Source: Kribbella sindirgiensis (GTDB taxonomy: Bacteria; Actinomycetota; Actinomycetes; Propionibacteriales; Kribbellaceae). Taken from it: DNA of 64,000 nucleotides. The notes under the pieces are model-generated. The model had not been told where the DNA came from, searched no databases, and saw only the letters and a list, made by a program, of their open reading frames with translations. How positions within the stretch are numbered: position 1 is the stretch's first letter; the number at the start of each line of letters is the position of its first letter. The position numbers and the translations under genes were made by a program. The DNA lies in NCBI RefSeq assembly GCF_004331435.1, contig NZ_SJKA01000017.1:1-64000 (forward strand), given 5' to 3'. This document shows positions 7,051 through 16,170 of the stretch, piece by piece.

Positions 7051-8214
7051 ATGACGACCGAAGCCGTGAAGGCCGCCCTCAGCCGCCAGGAGATCGAGCT
7101 GCCCTCGTGGGCGTTCGGGAACTCCGGCACCCGGTTCAAGGTGTTCAGCCAGCCCGGGGTGCCGCGGTCGCCGGAGGAGAAGATCGCCGATGCGGCCGTC
7201 GTCCACAAGTACACCGGCGTCGCGCCGAGCGTCGCGCTGCACATCCCCTGGGACAAGGTCGACGACTATGCGGCGCTGGCGGCGTACGCGAAGGAGCAGG
7301 GCGTCCGGCTCGGGGCGATCAACAGCAACGTGTTCCAGGACGACGACTACAAGCTGGGCAGCGTCACGAACCCGGATCCCGCGGTCCGCCGGAAGGCCAC
7401 CGACCACCTGCTCGAGTGTGTCGACATCATGGACGCGACCGGGTCCCGCGATCTGAAGCTGTGGTTCTCCGACGGCACCAACTACCCGGGCCAGGACGAC
7501 ATCCAGGACCGGCAGGACCGGCTCGCGACCGCGCTGAAAGAGGTCTACGACCGGCTCGGCGACGACCAGCGGATGCTGCTCGAGTACAAGCTGTTCGAAC
7601 CGGCCTTCTACACCACGGACGTGCCGGACTGGGGTACGTCGTACGCGCACTGTCTCGAACTGGGGCCGAAGGCAACGGTCTGTATCGACACCGGGCACCA
7701 TGCGCCGGGGACGAACATCGAGTTCATCGTGGCGTTCCTGCTCCGGACCAAGAAGCTCGGCGCGTTCGACTTCAACAGCCGGTTCTACGCCGACGACGAC
7801 CTGATGGTCGGGGCCGCGGACCCGTTCCAGCTGTTCCGGATCATGAACGAGATCGTCCGCGGCGACGCGCTGGACCCGGACCGCGGGATCGCGTTCATGC
7901 TCGACCAGTGCCACAACATCGAGGAGAAGATCCCTGCGATCATCCGCTCGGTGATGAACGTCCAGGAGGCCACCGCGAAGGCGCTGCTGGTCGACCGCGA
8001 CGTACTGCGGGCCGCGCAGCAGTCGGGTGACGTCCTCGGCGCGAACGCGGCGTTGATGGATGCCTACAACACCGACGTCCGCCCACTGCTCGCCGAGTTG
8101 CGCGAGTCGCAGGGCCTGGACGCGGACCCGGTCGCGGCGTACAGGCGCAGCGGCTACTTCGAACAGATCACCAAGGACCGCGCCGACGGTCAGCAAGCCG
8201 GATGGGGAGCATGA
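7051..8214 (+). CDS. rhaI: L-rhamnose isomerase (RhaI type)
   Basis: A 387-residue metal-dependent aldose-ketose isomerase converting L-rhamnose to L-rhamnulose. The TIM-barrel family features are visible: the GAINSNVFQDDDYKLGS loop, metal-site residues in LLEYKLFEPAFYTTD, VCIDTGHHAPGTNIE and GAFDFNSRFYADDDL. It is of the Pseudomonas stutzeri/Rhodococcus RhaI type, not the E. coli RhaA type. The next gene starts inside its stop codon (ATGA), so translation is probably coupled. It is regulated with the rest of the operon. Confidence 0.93.
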   Translation: MTTEAVKAALSRQEIELPSWAFGNSGTRFKVFSQPGVPRSPEEKIADAAVVHKYTGVAPSVALHIPWDKVDDYAALAAYAKEQGVRLGAINSNVFQDDDYKLGSVTNPDPAVRRKATDHLLECVDIMDATGSRDLKLWFSDGTNYPGQDDIQDRQDRLATALKEVYDRLGDDQRMLLEYKLFEPAFYTTDVPDWGTSYAHCLELGPKATVCIDTGHHAPGTNIEFIVAFLLRTKKLGAFDFNSRFYADDDLMVGAADPFQLFRIMNEIVRGDALDPDRGIAFMLDQCHNIEEKIPAIIRSVMNVQEATAKALLVDRDVLRAAQQSGDVLGANAALMDAYNTDVRPLLAELRESQGLDADPVAAYRRSGYFEQITKDRADGQQAGWGA

Positions 8215-10250
8215 CAGTGAGCGACACCGCAGCCGAACTCGTTGCGCGGAGCAACCGACTCGGTGCCGATCCACGCAACACGAACTACGCCGGCGGCAAC
8301 ACCTCGGCGAAGGGCACGGAGACCGATCCGGTCACCCGGCAGCCCGTCGAACTGCTGTGGGTGAAGGGGTCCGGCGGCGACCTCGGCACGCTCACGTCCA
8401 AGGGTCTCGCAGTACTGCGGCTCGACCGGTTGAACGCACTGGTCGACTCCTATCCGGGCGTGGACCGTGAGGACGAGATGGTCGCCGCGTTCGACTACTG
8501 CCTGCACGGGAAGGGCGGTGCGGCGCCGTCGATCGACACCGCGATGCACGGACTGGTTGATGCCCCTCATGTCGACCATCTGCACCCGGACTCCGGGATC
8601 GCGTTGGCGACCGCGGCGGACGGCGAGAAGCTGACCGCGGAATGTTTCGGCGACCGCGTGGTGTGGGTCCCGTGGCGGCGGCCCGGGTTCCAGCTCGGGC
8701 TGGACATCGCTGCGGTCAAGCGAGAGAACCCTGCCGCGATCGGCTGCGTGCTCGGTGGCCACGGGATCACCGCATGGGGCAACACGTCCGAGGAGTGCGA
8801 GGCCAACTCGCTCGAGATCATCCGCACGGCGGAACGCTTCCTCGCCGAGAACGGTAAGGCCGAGCCGTTCGGCGCGGTCGTCGAAGGCTTCGAGGCGCTG
8901 CCGGCCGACGAACGCCGGGAGCGAGCGGCCGCGCTTGCCCCGGTGATCCGCGGTCTCGCATCGACGGACAAGCCGCAGGTCGGGCACTTCAACGACTCCG
9001 ACGTGGTGCTCGAGTTCACCGCTCGGGAGAAGCTGACCGAGCTGGCCGCGCTGGGCACGTCCTGCCCGGACCACTTCCTCCGTACCAAGGTACGTCCGCT
9101 GGTGCTGGACCTGCCGCCGTCGGCCTCGGTGGAGGACGCGGTGGCGCGGCTCAAGGAACTGCACGAGGCCTACCGCGAGGAGTACGCGGCGTACTACAAC
9201 CGGCACGCCGAGCCGGACAGCCCGGCGATGCGGGGCGCCGACCCGGCGATCGTGCTCGTCCCGGGCGTCGGGATGTTCAGCTTCGGGAAGGACAAGCAGA
9301 CCGCGCGGGTGGCCGGCGAGTTCTACGTGAACGCGATCAACGTGATGCGGGGCGCCGAGGCGGTGTCGACGTACGCGCCGATCGACGAGCGGGAGAAGTT
9401 CCGGATCGAGTACTGGGCGCTGGAGGAGGCGAAGCTGCAGCGGATGCCCAAGCCGAAGCCGCTCGCGACCCGCGTCGCCTTCGTGACCGGTGGCGGGTCC
9501 GGGATCGGCAAGGCGATCGCGCAACGGCTGGCCGCCGAGGGTGCGTGCGTTGTCGTCGCGGACCTCGACCAGGCCGCGGCCGAGGCGGTGGCGAAGGAGA
9601 TCGGATCCACCGACGTGGCCGTCGCGGTCGGTGCGGACGTGTCGTCGGCGGCGGCGGTCGAGGCCGCGTTGCGCGAGGCGGTGCTGGCGTTCGGCGGTGT
9701 CGACCTGATCGTCAACAACGCCGGGCTGTCGATCTCGAAGTCGTTGCTGGAGACAACGGATCGCGACTGGGACCTGCAGCACGACGTGATGGCGAAAGGC
9801 TCGTTCCTAGTCTCGCGGGCGGCCGCGAAGGTGCTCATCGACCAGGGTATGGGCGGCGACATCGTCTACATCTCCAGCAAGAATGCCGTGTTCGCCGGCC
9901 CGAACAACGTCGCGTACGGATCCGCCAAGGCCGACCAGGCGCACCAGGTTCGGCTGCTTGCGGCCGAGCTCGGCGAGTACGGCGTCCGGGTCAACGGCGT
10001 GAACCCCGACGGCGTCGTTCGCGGATCAGGCATCTTCGCCGGCGGCTGGGGCGCGAAGCGGGCCGCGGTGTACGGCGTACCGGAGGAGGAGCTCGGTGCG
10101 TACTACGCGCAGCGGACCCTGCTGAAGCGTGAGGTGCTGCCGGAGAACGTCGCAGCCGCGGTGTTCGCGCTGACCGGTGGGGACCTGACGCACACGACCG
10201 GCCTGCACATCCCCGTCGACGCCGGCGTGGCCGCCGCCTTCCTCCGCTAG
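8211..10250 (+). CDS. rhaEW: Bifunctional rhamnulose-1-phosphate aldolase / lactaldehyde dehydrogenase
   Basis: A 679-residue two-domain protein. Residues about 1-420 are a class II aldolase of the AraD/FucA fold, with zinc ligands in APHVDHLHPDSG and a later GGHGITAWG; it cleaves rhamnulose-1-phosphate to dihydroxyacetone phosphate and L-lactaldehyde. Residues about 425-679 are a short-chain dehydrogenase with the nucleotide motif FVTGGGSGIGKAIA, NNAGLS and the catalytic YGSAK; it oxidises the lactaldehyde. The fusion is known in rhamnose clusters of many bacteria and replaces separate RhaD and aldehyde dehydrogenase. ATG 8211 (overlapping the rhaI stop) is preferred over ATG 8202. Confidence 0.93.
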   Translation: MTVSDTAAELVARSNRLGADPRNTNYAGGNTSAKGTETDPVTRQPVELLWVKGSGGDLGTLTSKGLAVLRLDRLNALVDSYPGVDREDEMVAAFDYCLHGKGGAAPSIDTAMHGLVDAPHVDHLHPDSGIALATAADGEKLTAECFGDRVVWVPWRRPGFQLGLDIAAVKRENPAAIGCVLGGHGITAWGNTSEECEANSLEIIRTAERFLAENGKAEPFGAVVEGFEALPADERRERAAALAPVIRGLASTDKPQVGHFNDSDVVLEFTAREKLTELAALGTSCPDHFLRTKVRPLVLDLPPSASVEDAVARLKELHEAYREEYAAYYNRHAEPDSPAMRGADPAIVLVPGVGMFSFGKDKQTARVAGEFYVNAINVMRGAEAVSTYAPIDEREKFRIEYWALEEAKLQRMPKPKPLATRVAFVTGGGSGIGKAIAQRLAAEGACVVVADLDQAAAEAVAKEIGSTDVAVAVGADVSSAAAVEAALREAVLAFGGVDLIVNNAGLSISKSLLETTDRDWDLQHDVMAKGSFLVSRAAAKVLIDQGMGGDIVYISSKNAVFAGPNNVAYGSAKADQAHQVRLLAAELGEYGVRVNGVNPDGVVRGSGIFAGGWGAKRAAVYGVPEEELGAYYAQRTLLKREVLPENVAAAVFALTGGDLTHTTGLHIPVDAGVAAAFLR

Positions 10251-10258
10251 GTATCGGT

Positions 10259-11680
10259 ATGAAGCGCGTCGCGGCGGTGGATCTCGGGGCCTCGAGCGGG
10301 CGGGTGATGCTCAGCGAGGTTGGCGCCGACGTACTCAAGCTGCGTGAGCTGAACCGCTTCTGGAACGGTCCGGTGCGCGTGGGCGGCCGGCTGCACTGGG
10401 ACGTCCTGCACCTCTACCGTTCGATCCTCGAAGGTCTCGCCGTGGCCGGCCCGATCGACAGCATCGGCATCGACTCCTGGGCCGTCGACTACGGACTGCT
10501 CGACGACGCCGGCCGTTTGCTCGGCAACCCCGTCCACTACCGCGACTCCCGCACCGACGGCGTGATGGAACGCGTCCTGTCGACGATCCCCACGACCGAG
10601 CTGTACGCCGTCACGGGTCTCCAGCAACTGCCCTTCAACACGATCTACCAGCTTGCCGCCGAGAAACTGCCGGCTGACGCCATCACCTTGCTGATGATCC
10701 CTGACCTCCTGGCCTACTGGCTGACGGGCGAGATCGGTGTGGAGCGGACCAACGCCTCCACCACCCAGCTGTACGACGTGCTGGCCCGCGACTGGAGTGA
10801 TGAGTTGATCGGGCGAGCCGGGCTGCCGCGGCCGGTGTTTCCTGCACTGCGCGAGCCCGGCGAGGTGATCGGCAGTGTGCTGCCCGATGAGACCGGGCTG
10901 GCGGCGGGGACTCCGGTGATTGCTGTCGGATCGCATGACACGGCGTCGGCTGTGGTCGCCGTACCCGCTGTCGGTGAGCGGTTCGCGTACATCTCCTCCG
11001 GTACCTGGTCGCTCGTCGGACTCGAACTCGACGCGCCCGTGCTGACCGACGACGCTCGCGAGGCGAACTTCACCAACGAAGGCGGTGTCGACGGACGGAC
11101 CCGGTTCCTGCGGAACGTGATGGGGCTGTGGATCCTCCAGGAATGCCAACGGGTCTGGGGCGCCGACCTCGACGATCTGCTCCGCGCGGGCGCCGATGCC
11201 CCGCCGTTCGCCGTCCTGATCGATCCCGACGCACCCGAATTCCTTGCACCCGGCAACATGCCGGCCCGGATCGACGAACAGTGCCTCCGGACGGGGCAGG
11301 AGCCACCGCGGAACCGTGGCTCGGCGGTGCGCTGCATCCTGGAGAGCCTCGCGCTCGCGTACCGCCGGACGTTGCGGGCCGCGCAGACGATCGCGGACCG
11401 AGAGGTCGACGTACTGCATGTGATCGGTGGTGGCTCACAGAACGAGTTGCTCTGTCAGCTCACCGCCGACGCCTGCGGCGTACCCGTCCTCGCCGGGCCC
11501 GTCGAGGCCTCCGCGCTGGGCAATGTCCTCGTCCAAGCTCGCGCCCTCGGCGAGCCCTTCCCGGACCTGAGCGCGATGCGCGCCCTGGTCCGATCCACAC
11601 ACTCTCCGCGGCGCTACGACCCGCAGGGAAAACCGGCCGACTGGGACGCCGCCGAGTCCCGGGTGTTCGGAACAAGGTGA
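10259..11680 (+). CDS. rhaB: Rhamnulokinase (FGGY family)
   Basis: A 473-residue ATP-dependent sugar kinase phosphorylating L-rhamnulose at O1. The FGGY-family ATPase core is clear: VAAVDLGASSGRVML at the N terminus, SIGIDSWAVDYGLLD, the substrate segment VHYRDSRTDGVM, AVGSHDTASAVVA and the ATP-binding VLHVIGGGSQNELLCQ followed by GPVEASALGN. It is nine bases after the aldolase gene, completing the rhamnose pathway. No strong ribosome site precedes ATG 10259, so it probably depends on coupling to the upstream gene. Confidence 0.95.
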   Translation: MKRVAAVDLGASSGRVMLSEVGADVLKLRELNRFWNGPVRVGGRLHWDVLHLYRSILEGLAVAGPIDSIGIDSWAVDYGLLDDAGRLLGNPVHYRDSRTDGVMERVLSTIPTTELYAVTGLQQLPFNTIYQLAAEKLPADAITLLMIPDLLAYWLTGEIGVERTNASTTQLYDVLARDWSDELIGRAGLPRPVFPALREPGEVIGSVLPDETGLAAGTPVIAVGSHDTASAVVAVPAVGERFAYISSGTWSLVGLELDAPVLTDDAREANFTNEGGVDGRTRFLRNVMGLWILQECQRVWGADLDDLLRAGADAPPFAVLIDPDAPEFLAPGNMPARIDEQCLRTGQEPPRNRGSAVRCILESLALAYRRTLRAAQTIADREVDVLHVIGGGSQNELLCQLTADACGVPVLAGPVEASALGNVLVQARALGEPFPDLSAMRALVRSTHSPRRYDPQGKPADWDAAESRVFGTR

Positions 11681-11685
11681 TCAGC

Positions 11686-11928
11686 ATGACCGTCCTCCCC
11701 CAGGAACTTCGACCGCTCGCGCGACGGGTGCCGCCGCGCGAGATCAGCCACGACGACCTGCAACTCCTCCGATTGCTCGCCACCGGCCTCCCGGTCGACG
11801 GCGTCGCCCGGCGCCTCGATCTGTCCGAACGCACCGTCCGCCGGCGCACCCGGCTGATCTGCGACCGCCTCGGCTTCAGCACCGCCATCGAAGCCATCGT
11901 CTGGGCCGCCCGCCGCGGCCTGGTGTGA
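11686..11928 (+). CDS. Small LuxR-type helix-turn-helix protein
   Basis: An 80-residue protein beginning MTVLPQELRPLARRVPP. Residues about 20-75 form a GerE/LuxR-like HTH (LLRLLATGLPVDGVARRLDLSERTVRRRTRLICDRLGFS in segments), with no sensor domain. The start at ATG 11686 has AAGG 9 bases upstream and lies five bases after rhaB, so it is likely co-transcribed with the rhamnose operon. Its targets are unknown. A GTG at 11677, in the same frame and overlapping the rhaB stop, is an alternative start. Confidence 0.6.
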   Translation: MTVLPQELRPLARRVPPREISHDDLQLLRLLATGLPVDGVARRLDLSERTVRRRTRLICDRLGFSTAIEAIVWAARRGLV

Positions 11929-12004
11929 GGGGGCGTCCGAGGAGGAGTTAGGCGGCGACGGCTCCGGGTACCGGGGGTTCTGATCATCAAGCCGAGGAGG
12001 ACCG

Positions 12005-12448
12005 ATGGACGGAATGACCATTGTCTGGATCGTCGTCGCGATCGCCGTACTGGTCATCGTGGTCGCACTGATCGCGAGCGCGATGTCGCGCAAGTCGCAG
12101 CATCGGGCCGAGCAGCAGGCGTACGAGCACGAACAGCAGGCGCGAGCCAGCGCAACCCACGCCGAGAAGCAGCGTGCGGTCGCCGACGAGGTGGACGCGC
12201 GGGCCCGCAAGGCGCAGGCCGCCGCCGACGAGAAGACGGCCGAGGCGCGCCGGCTGTCGGCGGGAGCGACCGAACGCCGCGATGCCGCCGAGAACGCCCG
12301 CGCGGAATCGGACGAGCACCGCAGTCAGGCCCAGAACCTCTGGCCGGACGACGGCTCCCAGAACCGCGAGGGCCAGCCGGTCGACCCGGACTGGGACGAC
12401 GGCCGGCATCCGCACGACCCGCGGAACCCGAAGCACACGCGGGGTTGA
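12005..12448 (+). CDS. Single-span membrane protein with coiled coil
   Basis: A 147-residue protein with one N-terminal transmembrane helix (IVWIVVAIAVLVIVVALIAS, residues about 6-25). A long Ala/Glu/Arg-rich coiled coil follows (residues about 28-110; EKQRAVADEVDARARKAQAA), then an acidic, His-rich tail ending in HPHDPRNPKHTRG. The ribosome site is GAGGAGG before ATG 12005. The orientation is probably N-out/C-in by the positive-inside rule. I do not recognise the family beyond a general actinobacterial membrane/coiled-coil type. It is convergent with ilvA, six bases away. Confidence 0.75.
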   Translation: MDGMTIVWIVVAIAVLVIVVALIASAMSRKSQHRAEQQAYEHEQQARASATHAEKQRAVADEVDARARKAQAAADEKTAEARRLSAGATERRDAAENARAESDEHRSQAQNLWPDDGSQNREGQPVDPDWDDGRHPHDPRNPKHTRG

Positions 12449-12454
12449 GCAACG

Positions 12455-13726
12455 TCAGATCAGGTACCTGAATTCTGGTGAGTTCGGGTTGATGCGTTCG
12501 ATGTCGAGCGGGGCGGCCTCCATGCGGGACAGCAGCAGCGGGAGGTCGTCCCGGGCACTGATCTCGATCCCGACCAGGGCGACGCCGGTCTCGCGGTTGT
12601 TGCGCTTGACGTACTCGAACAGCGTGATGTCGTCGTCGGGGCCGAGCGTCTCGTCGAGGAACGCGCGCAGGGCGCCGGGTTCCTGCGGGAACGTCACCAG
12701 GAAGTAGTGCTTGAGGCCTTCGTACACCAGCGAGCGCTCGAGAATCTCGCCGTACCGGCTGACATCGTTGTTCCCGCCGGACAGCAGACAGACCACGGTC
12801 TCACCCGGACGCACGTCGAGACCGTTGCCCAGGGCACTTGTCGACAAAGCGCCCGCCGGTTCCGCGATCAGGCCGTCGGTCTGGTAGAGCGCGAGCATCT
12901 CCGAGCACACCAGCCCTTCGGGCACGGACATCAGCTCGACGCCGGCCTGCTGCACGAGCGGCAGGGTCGCGTCACCGACCCGGCGTACGGCGGCACCGTC
13001 GACGAAACTGTCCAGCTGCGGCAACGTCACCGGTTCGCCGGCCGCGATCGCCGCCGCCATACTTGCAGCGCCACCCGGCTCCACCCCGACGATGCGTACG
13101 CCGGGATGCCGCTCGGCGATCCAGGTTGCAACCCCTGCAACGAGACCGCCGCCGCCGACCGGAACCACGAGTACGTCGGGAGCGTGGCCGAGCTGCTCCA
13201 CCAACTCGATCGCCACGGTCCCTTGCCCCGCAACGGTTCTCGGATCGTCGAATGCCGGCACCATCGTCGCCCCGGTCGCGGTGCTTTCCGCGATCGCTGC
13301 GGCGGCAGCGTCGTCGTACGTGTCGCCGGTGACGATCACCTGGATCTGCTTGCCGCCGAGCGCCCCGATCCGGTCCCGCTTCTGGCGCGGCGTGGTCCGC
13401 GGCACGTACACCTTGCCCTGGACACCGAGAATGTGGCACGAGTACGCCAGCCCCTGGCCGTGGTTGCCGGCGCTCGCGCACACCACGCCGGCGGCCTTGG
13501 CCGCGTCGTCGAGCTGCGCGATCAGGTTGTACGCGCCGCGCAGCTTGTAGGAACGGCCGATCTGCAGGTCCTCCCGCTTCAGCCAGACCTGGGCGCCGGT
13601 GCGCTCCGAGAGACGGAGATTGCGCTGCAACGGTGTACGGACTGCGACGCCGTCCAAGCGCTTGATGGCGGCCTCGATCGCTTCGGCGTCAACCGTTGAC
13701 CGAGTGCCTGAACCACTGCCGTGCAT
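12455..13726 (-). CDS. ilvA: Threonine ammonia-lyase (threonine dehydratase)
   Basis: A 423-residue PLP enzyme that deaminates threonine to 2-oxobutyrate, the first step towards isoleucine. The PLP lysine is K61 in GRSYKLRGAYN; the phosphate-binding loop is VPVGGGGLVAG. The C-terminal region from about residue 335 is an ACT-like regulatory domain (HYFLVTFPQEPGALRAFLDE). The length and single ACT-like domain fit the actinobacterial IlvA group. ATG 13726 was chosen because AAGGA precedes it by 5 bases; the frame is open for 51 codons more. A short palindrome lies just upstream. Confidence 0.93.
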   Translation of the reverse strand: MHGSGSGTRSTVDAEAIEAAIKRLDGVAVRTPLQRNLRLSERTGAQVWLKREDLQIGRSYKLRGAYNLIAQLDDAAKAAGVVCASAGNHGQGLAYSCHILGVQGKVYVPRTTPRQKRDRIGALGGKQIQVIVTGDTYDDAAAAAIAESTATGATMVPAFDDPRTVAGQGTVAIELVEQLGHAPDVLVVPVGGGGLVAGVATWIAERHPGVRIVGVEPGGAASMAAAIAAGEPVTLPQLDSFVDGAAVRRVGDATLPLVQQAGVELMSVPEGLVCSEMLALYQTDGLIAEPAGALSTSALGNGLDVRPGETVVCLLSGGNNDVSRYGEILERSLVYEGLKHYFLVTFPQEPGALRAFLDETLGPDDDITLFEYVKRNNRETGVALVGIEISARDDLPLLLSRMEAAPLDIERINPNSPEFRYLI

Positions 13727-13739
13727 GACGTTCCTTCCC

Positions 13740-13751
13740 GTGCATTTGCAC
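13740..13751. promoter_or_regulatory. Near-palindrome upstream of ilvA
   Basis: GTGCATTTGCAC is a dyad (GTGCA-NN-TGCAC) 13 bases before the ilvA start. Its position suits an operator, for example for an Lrp- or GntR-type regulator, but no regulator can be assigned. Confidence 0.25.
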
Positions 13752-13956
13752 GATCTTCGCCGATTCGCTCGCTGCACAAGACGATTCGCGTCCACAGTCC
13801 GGACCGGCGGATACCCATTGCGTATCAGACTCTTGCACCATGCGTGAAACGGCTCTTCACTGGGCAGTCTAGTTTTCATACGCTCACTCGGTGTAACGGC
13901 CAGGGCCTTGAAAGGGATGAGCCGTGTAAAGCCGGTCAGTGAGGACTGGAGGGCAC

Positions 13957-14823
13957 ATGGAACTGATTCCGTTCAGTCTGTGGGGCGACGCATTGTGGTG
14001 CGGTCAGGAAGTCGTGCGGGAGGCCCCGCACGAGCAGGCGATCCGAAGCCTGTTCCCGGACCCCATCCCCGCGCGCGGCGCAGATCTGGACACCGAGGCG
14101 GACCTCGTCCCGGAACCGCACAACCGTTTCGACCCGCGGTCGATCGCCGTCCGGGTGCAGGGCAAGGTTGTCGGCTATCTGCCGAGGGACGACGCGCACC
14201 GGTACCACCCGGTGCTGTCAGATCTGGTGGCACAAGGCCTGCAACCGCAGGTCCCTTGCCACCTGTGGGTCAGCGAGTGGGAGCCGGCGGACTGGGACGG
14301 TAAGGGCACCCAGGGCACCGAGTTCCACGCCAGTGTCGCGGTCGCCCTCGGGCAGCCGCACATGCTCATGCCGGTGAACCTGCCCCCGCCAGGCAGTTTT
14401 CACCTGCTCCCGCCCGGCAGCGGCATCGTCGTACCGGGTAGCGAGGTGCATCCCGACGTACTGGCGCCGTTCTTCCGCGCGGAGGGCGAGTGCTGGGCGT
14501 ACGCCACCATGCACGCGATCGAGGAGGAGGACAGTTTTCAGGACCGGCACCGGATCGTGGCCGAGATCCGGCTCGACGACGAACCCGTCGGCCGGCTCAG
14601 CCCGCGACTGAGCGCCGAGTTCCTGCCCGCCATCCATTACCTCGCCGACATGCGGGCCGAGACCGCCGCCCGGGTCGCCGTCCGTGGTGACCGTTGCGCA
14701 TCGGAGGTGATCCTCTACGCGGCGCGGAGTCACGACCTGCCGGCCACCTGGCCGGACGGGCTGGCCCGCTCCCCAGTCGCTTCCCCGCAATGGCACTACT
14801 GGGCAACAAAAGAGGCCAATTAG
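13957..14823 (+). CDS. HIRAN-domain protein
   Basis: A 288-residue soluble protein. Residues about 45-110 form a HIRAN domain (LVPEPHNRFDPRSIAVRVQG, then VVGYLPRDDAHRYHPVL), a small fold that in HLTF-type proteins binds DNA 3' ends. A second, weaker copy appears at about residues 185-270 (HRIVAEIRLDDEPVGRLSPRLS). No helicase or nuclease domain is attached. ATG 13957 is chosen because GGAGGG is 4-5 bases upstream. It is divergent from ilvA and followed by a strong terminator. The cellular role is unknown; a link to DNA repair would be inference from the domain only. Confidence 0.75.
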   Translation: MELIPFSLWGDALWCGQEVVREAPHEQAIRSLFPDPIPARGADLDTEADLVPEPHNRFDPRSIAVRVQGKVVGYLPRDDAHRYHPVLSDLVAQGLQPQVPCHLWVSEWEPADWDGKGTQGTEFHASVAVALGQPHMLMPVNLPPPGSFHLLPPGSGIVVPGSEVHPDVLAPFFRAEGECWAYATMHAIEEEDSFQDRHRIVAEIRLDDEPVGRLSPRLSAEFLPAIHYLADMRAETAARVAVRGDRCASEVILYAARSHDLPATWPDGLARSPVASPQWHYWATKEAN

Positions 14824-14885
14824 GCGGCTGCGCAGTACTGACCATGCCTCACCAGGCCGGCACTGCGGAGCTACTTGGTTTCACG

Positions 14886-14921
14886 ACGCCGGGCACCTCT
14901 CCTCGGAGAGCTGCCCGGCGT
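14886..14921 (+). terminator. Intrinsic terminator after the HIRAN gene
   Basis: The arms ACGCCGGGCA and TGCCCGGCGT enclose an inner CTCTCC/GGAGAG stem, giving a nearly perfect 36-base hairpin followed by a weakly T-rich stretch. It lies 62 bases after the HIRAN gene stop. Confidence 0.65.
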
Positions 14922-14962
14922 TCTCCGTGTTTGGTGGCCGGGGCGTGACGTACCTTGGCGGT

Positions 14963-15193
14963 ATGGCGAACGTTCCGGTCTGCCCGGTGTGCGGAGAGCG
15001 CGGAATTCCGATCCTCTACGGTCTGCCCACGCCTGTCGCACGGGAAGCCGCCGCGGCCGGTCGGGTCCGGTTGTTCGGCTGCGTGATCCCAGCCGAACCC
15101 GACAACTGGACGTGCGCGCAGGACCACACCTGGCAGGCAGACGACGACCAGGTGCTGTCCGCCGCGATCGACGCCGCGCTGCACCGCGGATGA
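14963..15193 (+). CDS. Small CXXC zinc-ribbon-like protein
   Basis: A 76-residue protein beginning MANVPVCPVCGERG. The CPVC pair at the N terminus and two later cysteines (GCVIP, WTCAQDH) suggest a structural zinc site. No enzyme motif is visible. The stop codon overlaps the ATG of the methyltransferase (ATGA), so the two are probably translated together. I do not recognise a named family. Confidence 0.6.
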   Translation: MANVPVCPVCGERGIPILYGLPTPVAREAAAAGRVRLFGCVIPAEPDNWTCAQDHTWQADDDQVLSAAIDAALHRG

Positions 15194-15768
15194 AGCAGCC
15201 GTGGAACCACAACATTCACTACCACCCGCAGATCCTCAAAGCCGTCCCGCACGGCGCTGAACGGGCGCTGGACATCGGCTGCGGCGAAGGCATGCTCGCC
15301 CGGAAGCTGCGCCGCGTCGTCCCGAAGGTCACCGGGATCGACCTCGACACACCCAGCCTCGAGCTGGCGTCCGCCCGCGGGGACGAGATCGAGTACGTGC
15401 ACGGCGACTTCCTGCAGCATCCGTTCGAGCCCGAGTCGTACGACCTGGTCGCGTCGGTCGCCACGCTGCACCACGTCGACGCCCGCGCAGGGCTGCTTCG
15501 GATGCGTGAGCTCGTCCGTCCGGGAGGGGCGTTGGTGGTAGTCGGTCTGGCGCGTACGACGCCGCGCGACCTCCCGTACGCGGCAGCTGCCGTCACCGCG
15601 GCGTGCGCGCACCGAGCGACGAAGGGCCACTGGGAGCATCCGTCCCCGACGGTGTGGCCGCCACCCGTCACGTTCCACGACATGCGCGCCCTCGCCGCGG
15701 AACTCCTCCCCGGCTCGACCTACCGTCGCCACCTCCTCTTTCGCTACTCGATCACTTGGCGGAAATGA
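15190..15768 (+). CDS. Class I SAM-dependent methyltransferase
   Basis: A 192-residue methyltransferase. Motif I is ALDIGCGEGML, the acidic residue after strand 2 is in VTGIDLDTPS, and motif IV/post-I regions are VHGDFLQHPF and YDLVASVATLHHVD (ubiE/COQ5-like Methyltransf_11 type). The substrate is unknown. It overlaps the upstream zinc-ribbon gene by 4 bases and is directly abutted by the GNAT gene, forming a three-gene operon. Confidence 0.88.
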   Translation: MKQPWNHNIHYHPQILKAVPHGAERALDIGCGEGMLARKLRRVVPKVTGIDLDTPSLELASARGDEIEYVHGDFLQHPFEPESYDLVASVATLHHVDARAGLLRMRELVRPGGALVVVGLARTTPRDLPYAAAAVTAACAHRATKGHWEHPSPTVWPPPVTFHDMRALAAELLPGSTYRRHLLFRYSITWRK

Positions 15769-16170
15769 ATGACCGTTGTCACGCCGGACGCCGAGCTGCT
15801 CGCACGCGCCATGCGGACCTTCATGAACGCGGACGCCGACGCCGACTACCTGGAAACACCAGGGACTCTGACCTTCGTGGCCACCGCTGCCGACGACATC
15901 ACCGGCTGGTGCTGGGGCTACCAGCTCGCTCGGCCCGACGGCGCTTGCATGCTCTATCTGCACCAGTTGGAGGTCGTTGAATCCCATCGTGGGCGGGGCA
16001 TCGGGCGGGCTCTGATGGGTGCGTTCATGGCCGCGGGACGGGCCGCTGGGGCGGGGAAGATGTTTCTCACGACCGGGGCCGAGAATGCTCCTGCGCGGGC
16101 TCTGTACGACTCGCTCGGTGGTGGGCTTGCCACTCAGGGGGCGACGGTCAACTACTGGTTCCTCCTCTAG
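15769..16170 (+). CDS. GNAT acetyltransferase
   Basis: A 133-residue N-acetyltransferase. The acetyl-CoA binding loop is HRGRGIGRALM, preceded by the strand LHQLEVVE and followed by ALYDSLGG. The spacing is reminiscent of the aminoglycoside AAC(3)-I group, but the similarity visible by eye is not enough to propose resistance. It begins directly after the methyltransferase stop codon. Its 3' end overlaps the convergent VOC gene by 23 bases. Confidence 0.8.
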   Translation: MTVVTPDAELLARAMRTFMNADADADYLETPGTLTFVATAADDITGWCWGYQLARPDGACMLYLHQLEVVESHRGRGIGRALMGAFMAAGRAAGAGKMFLTTGAENAPARALYDSLGGGLATQGATVNYWFLL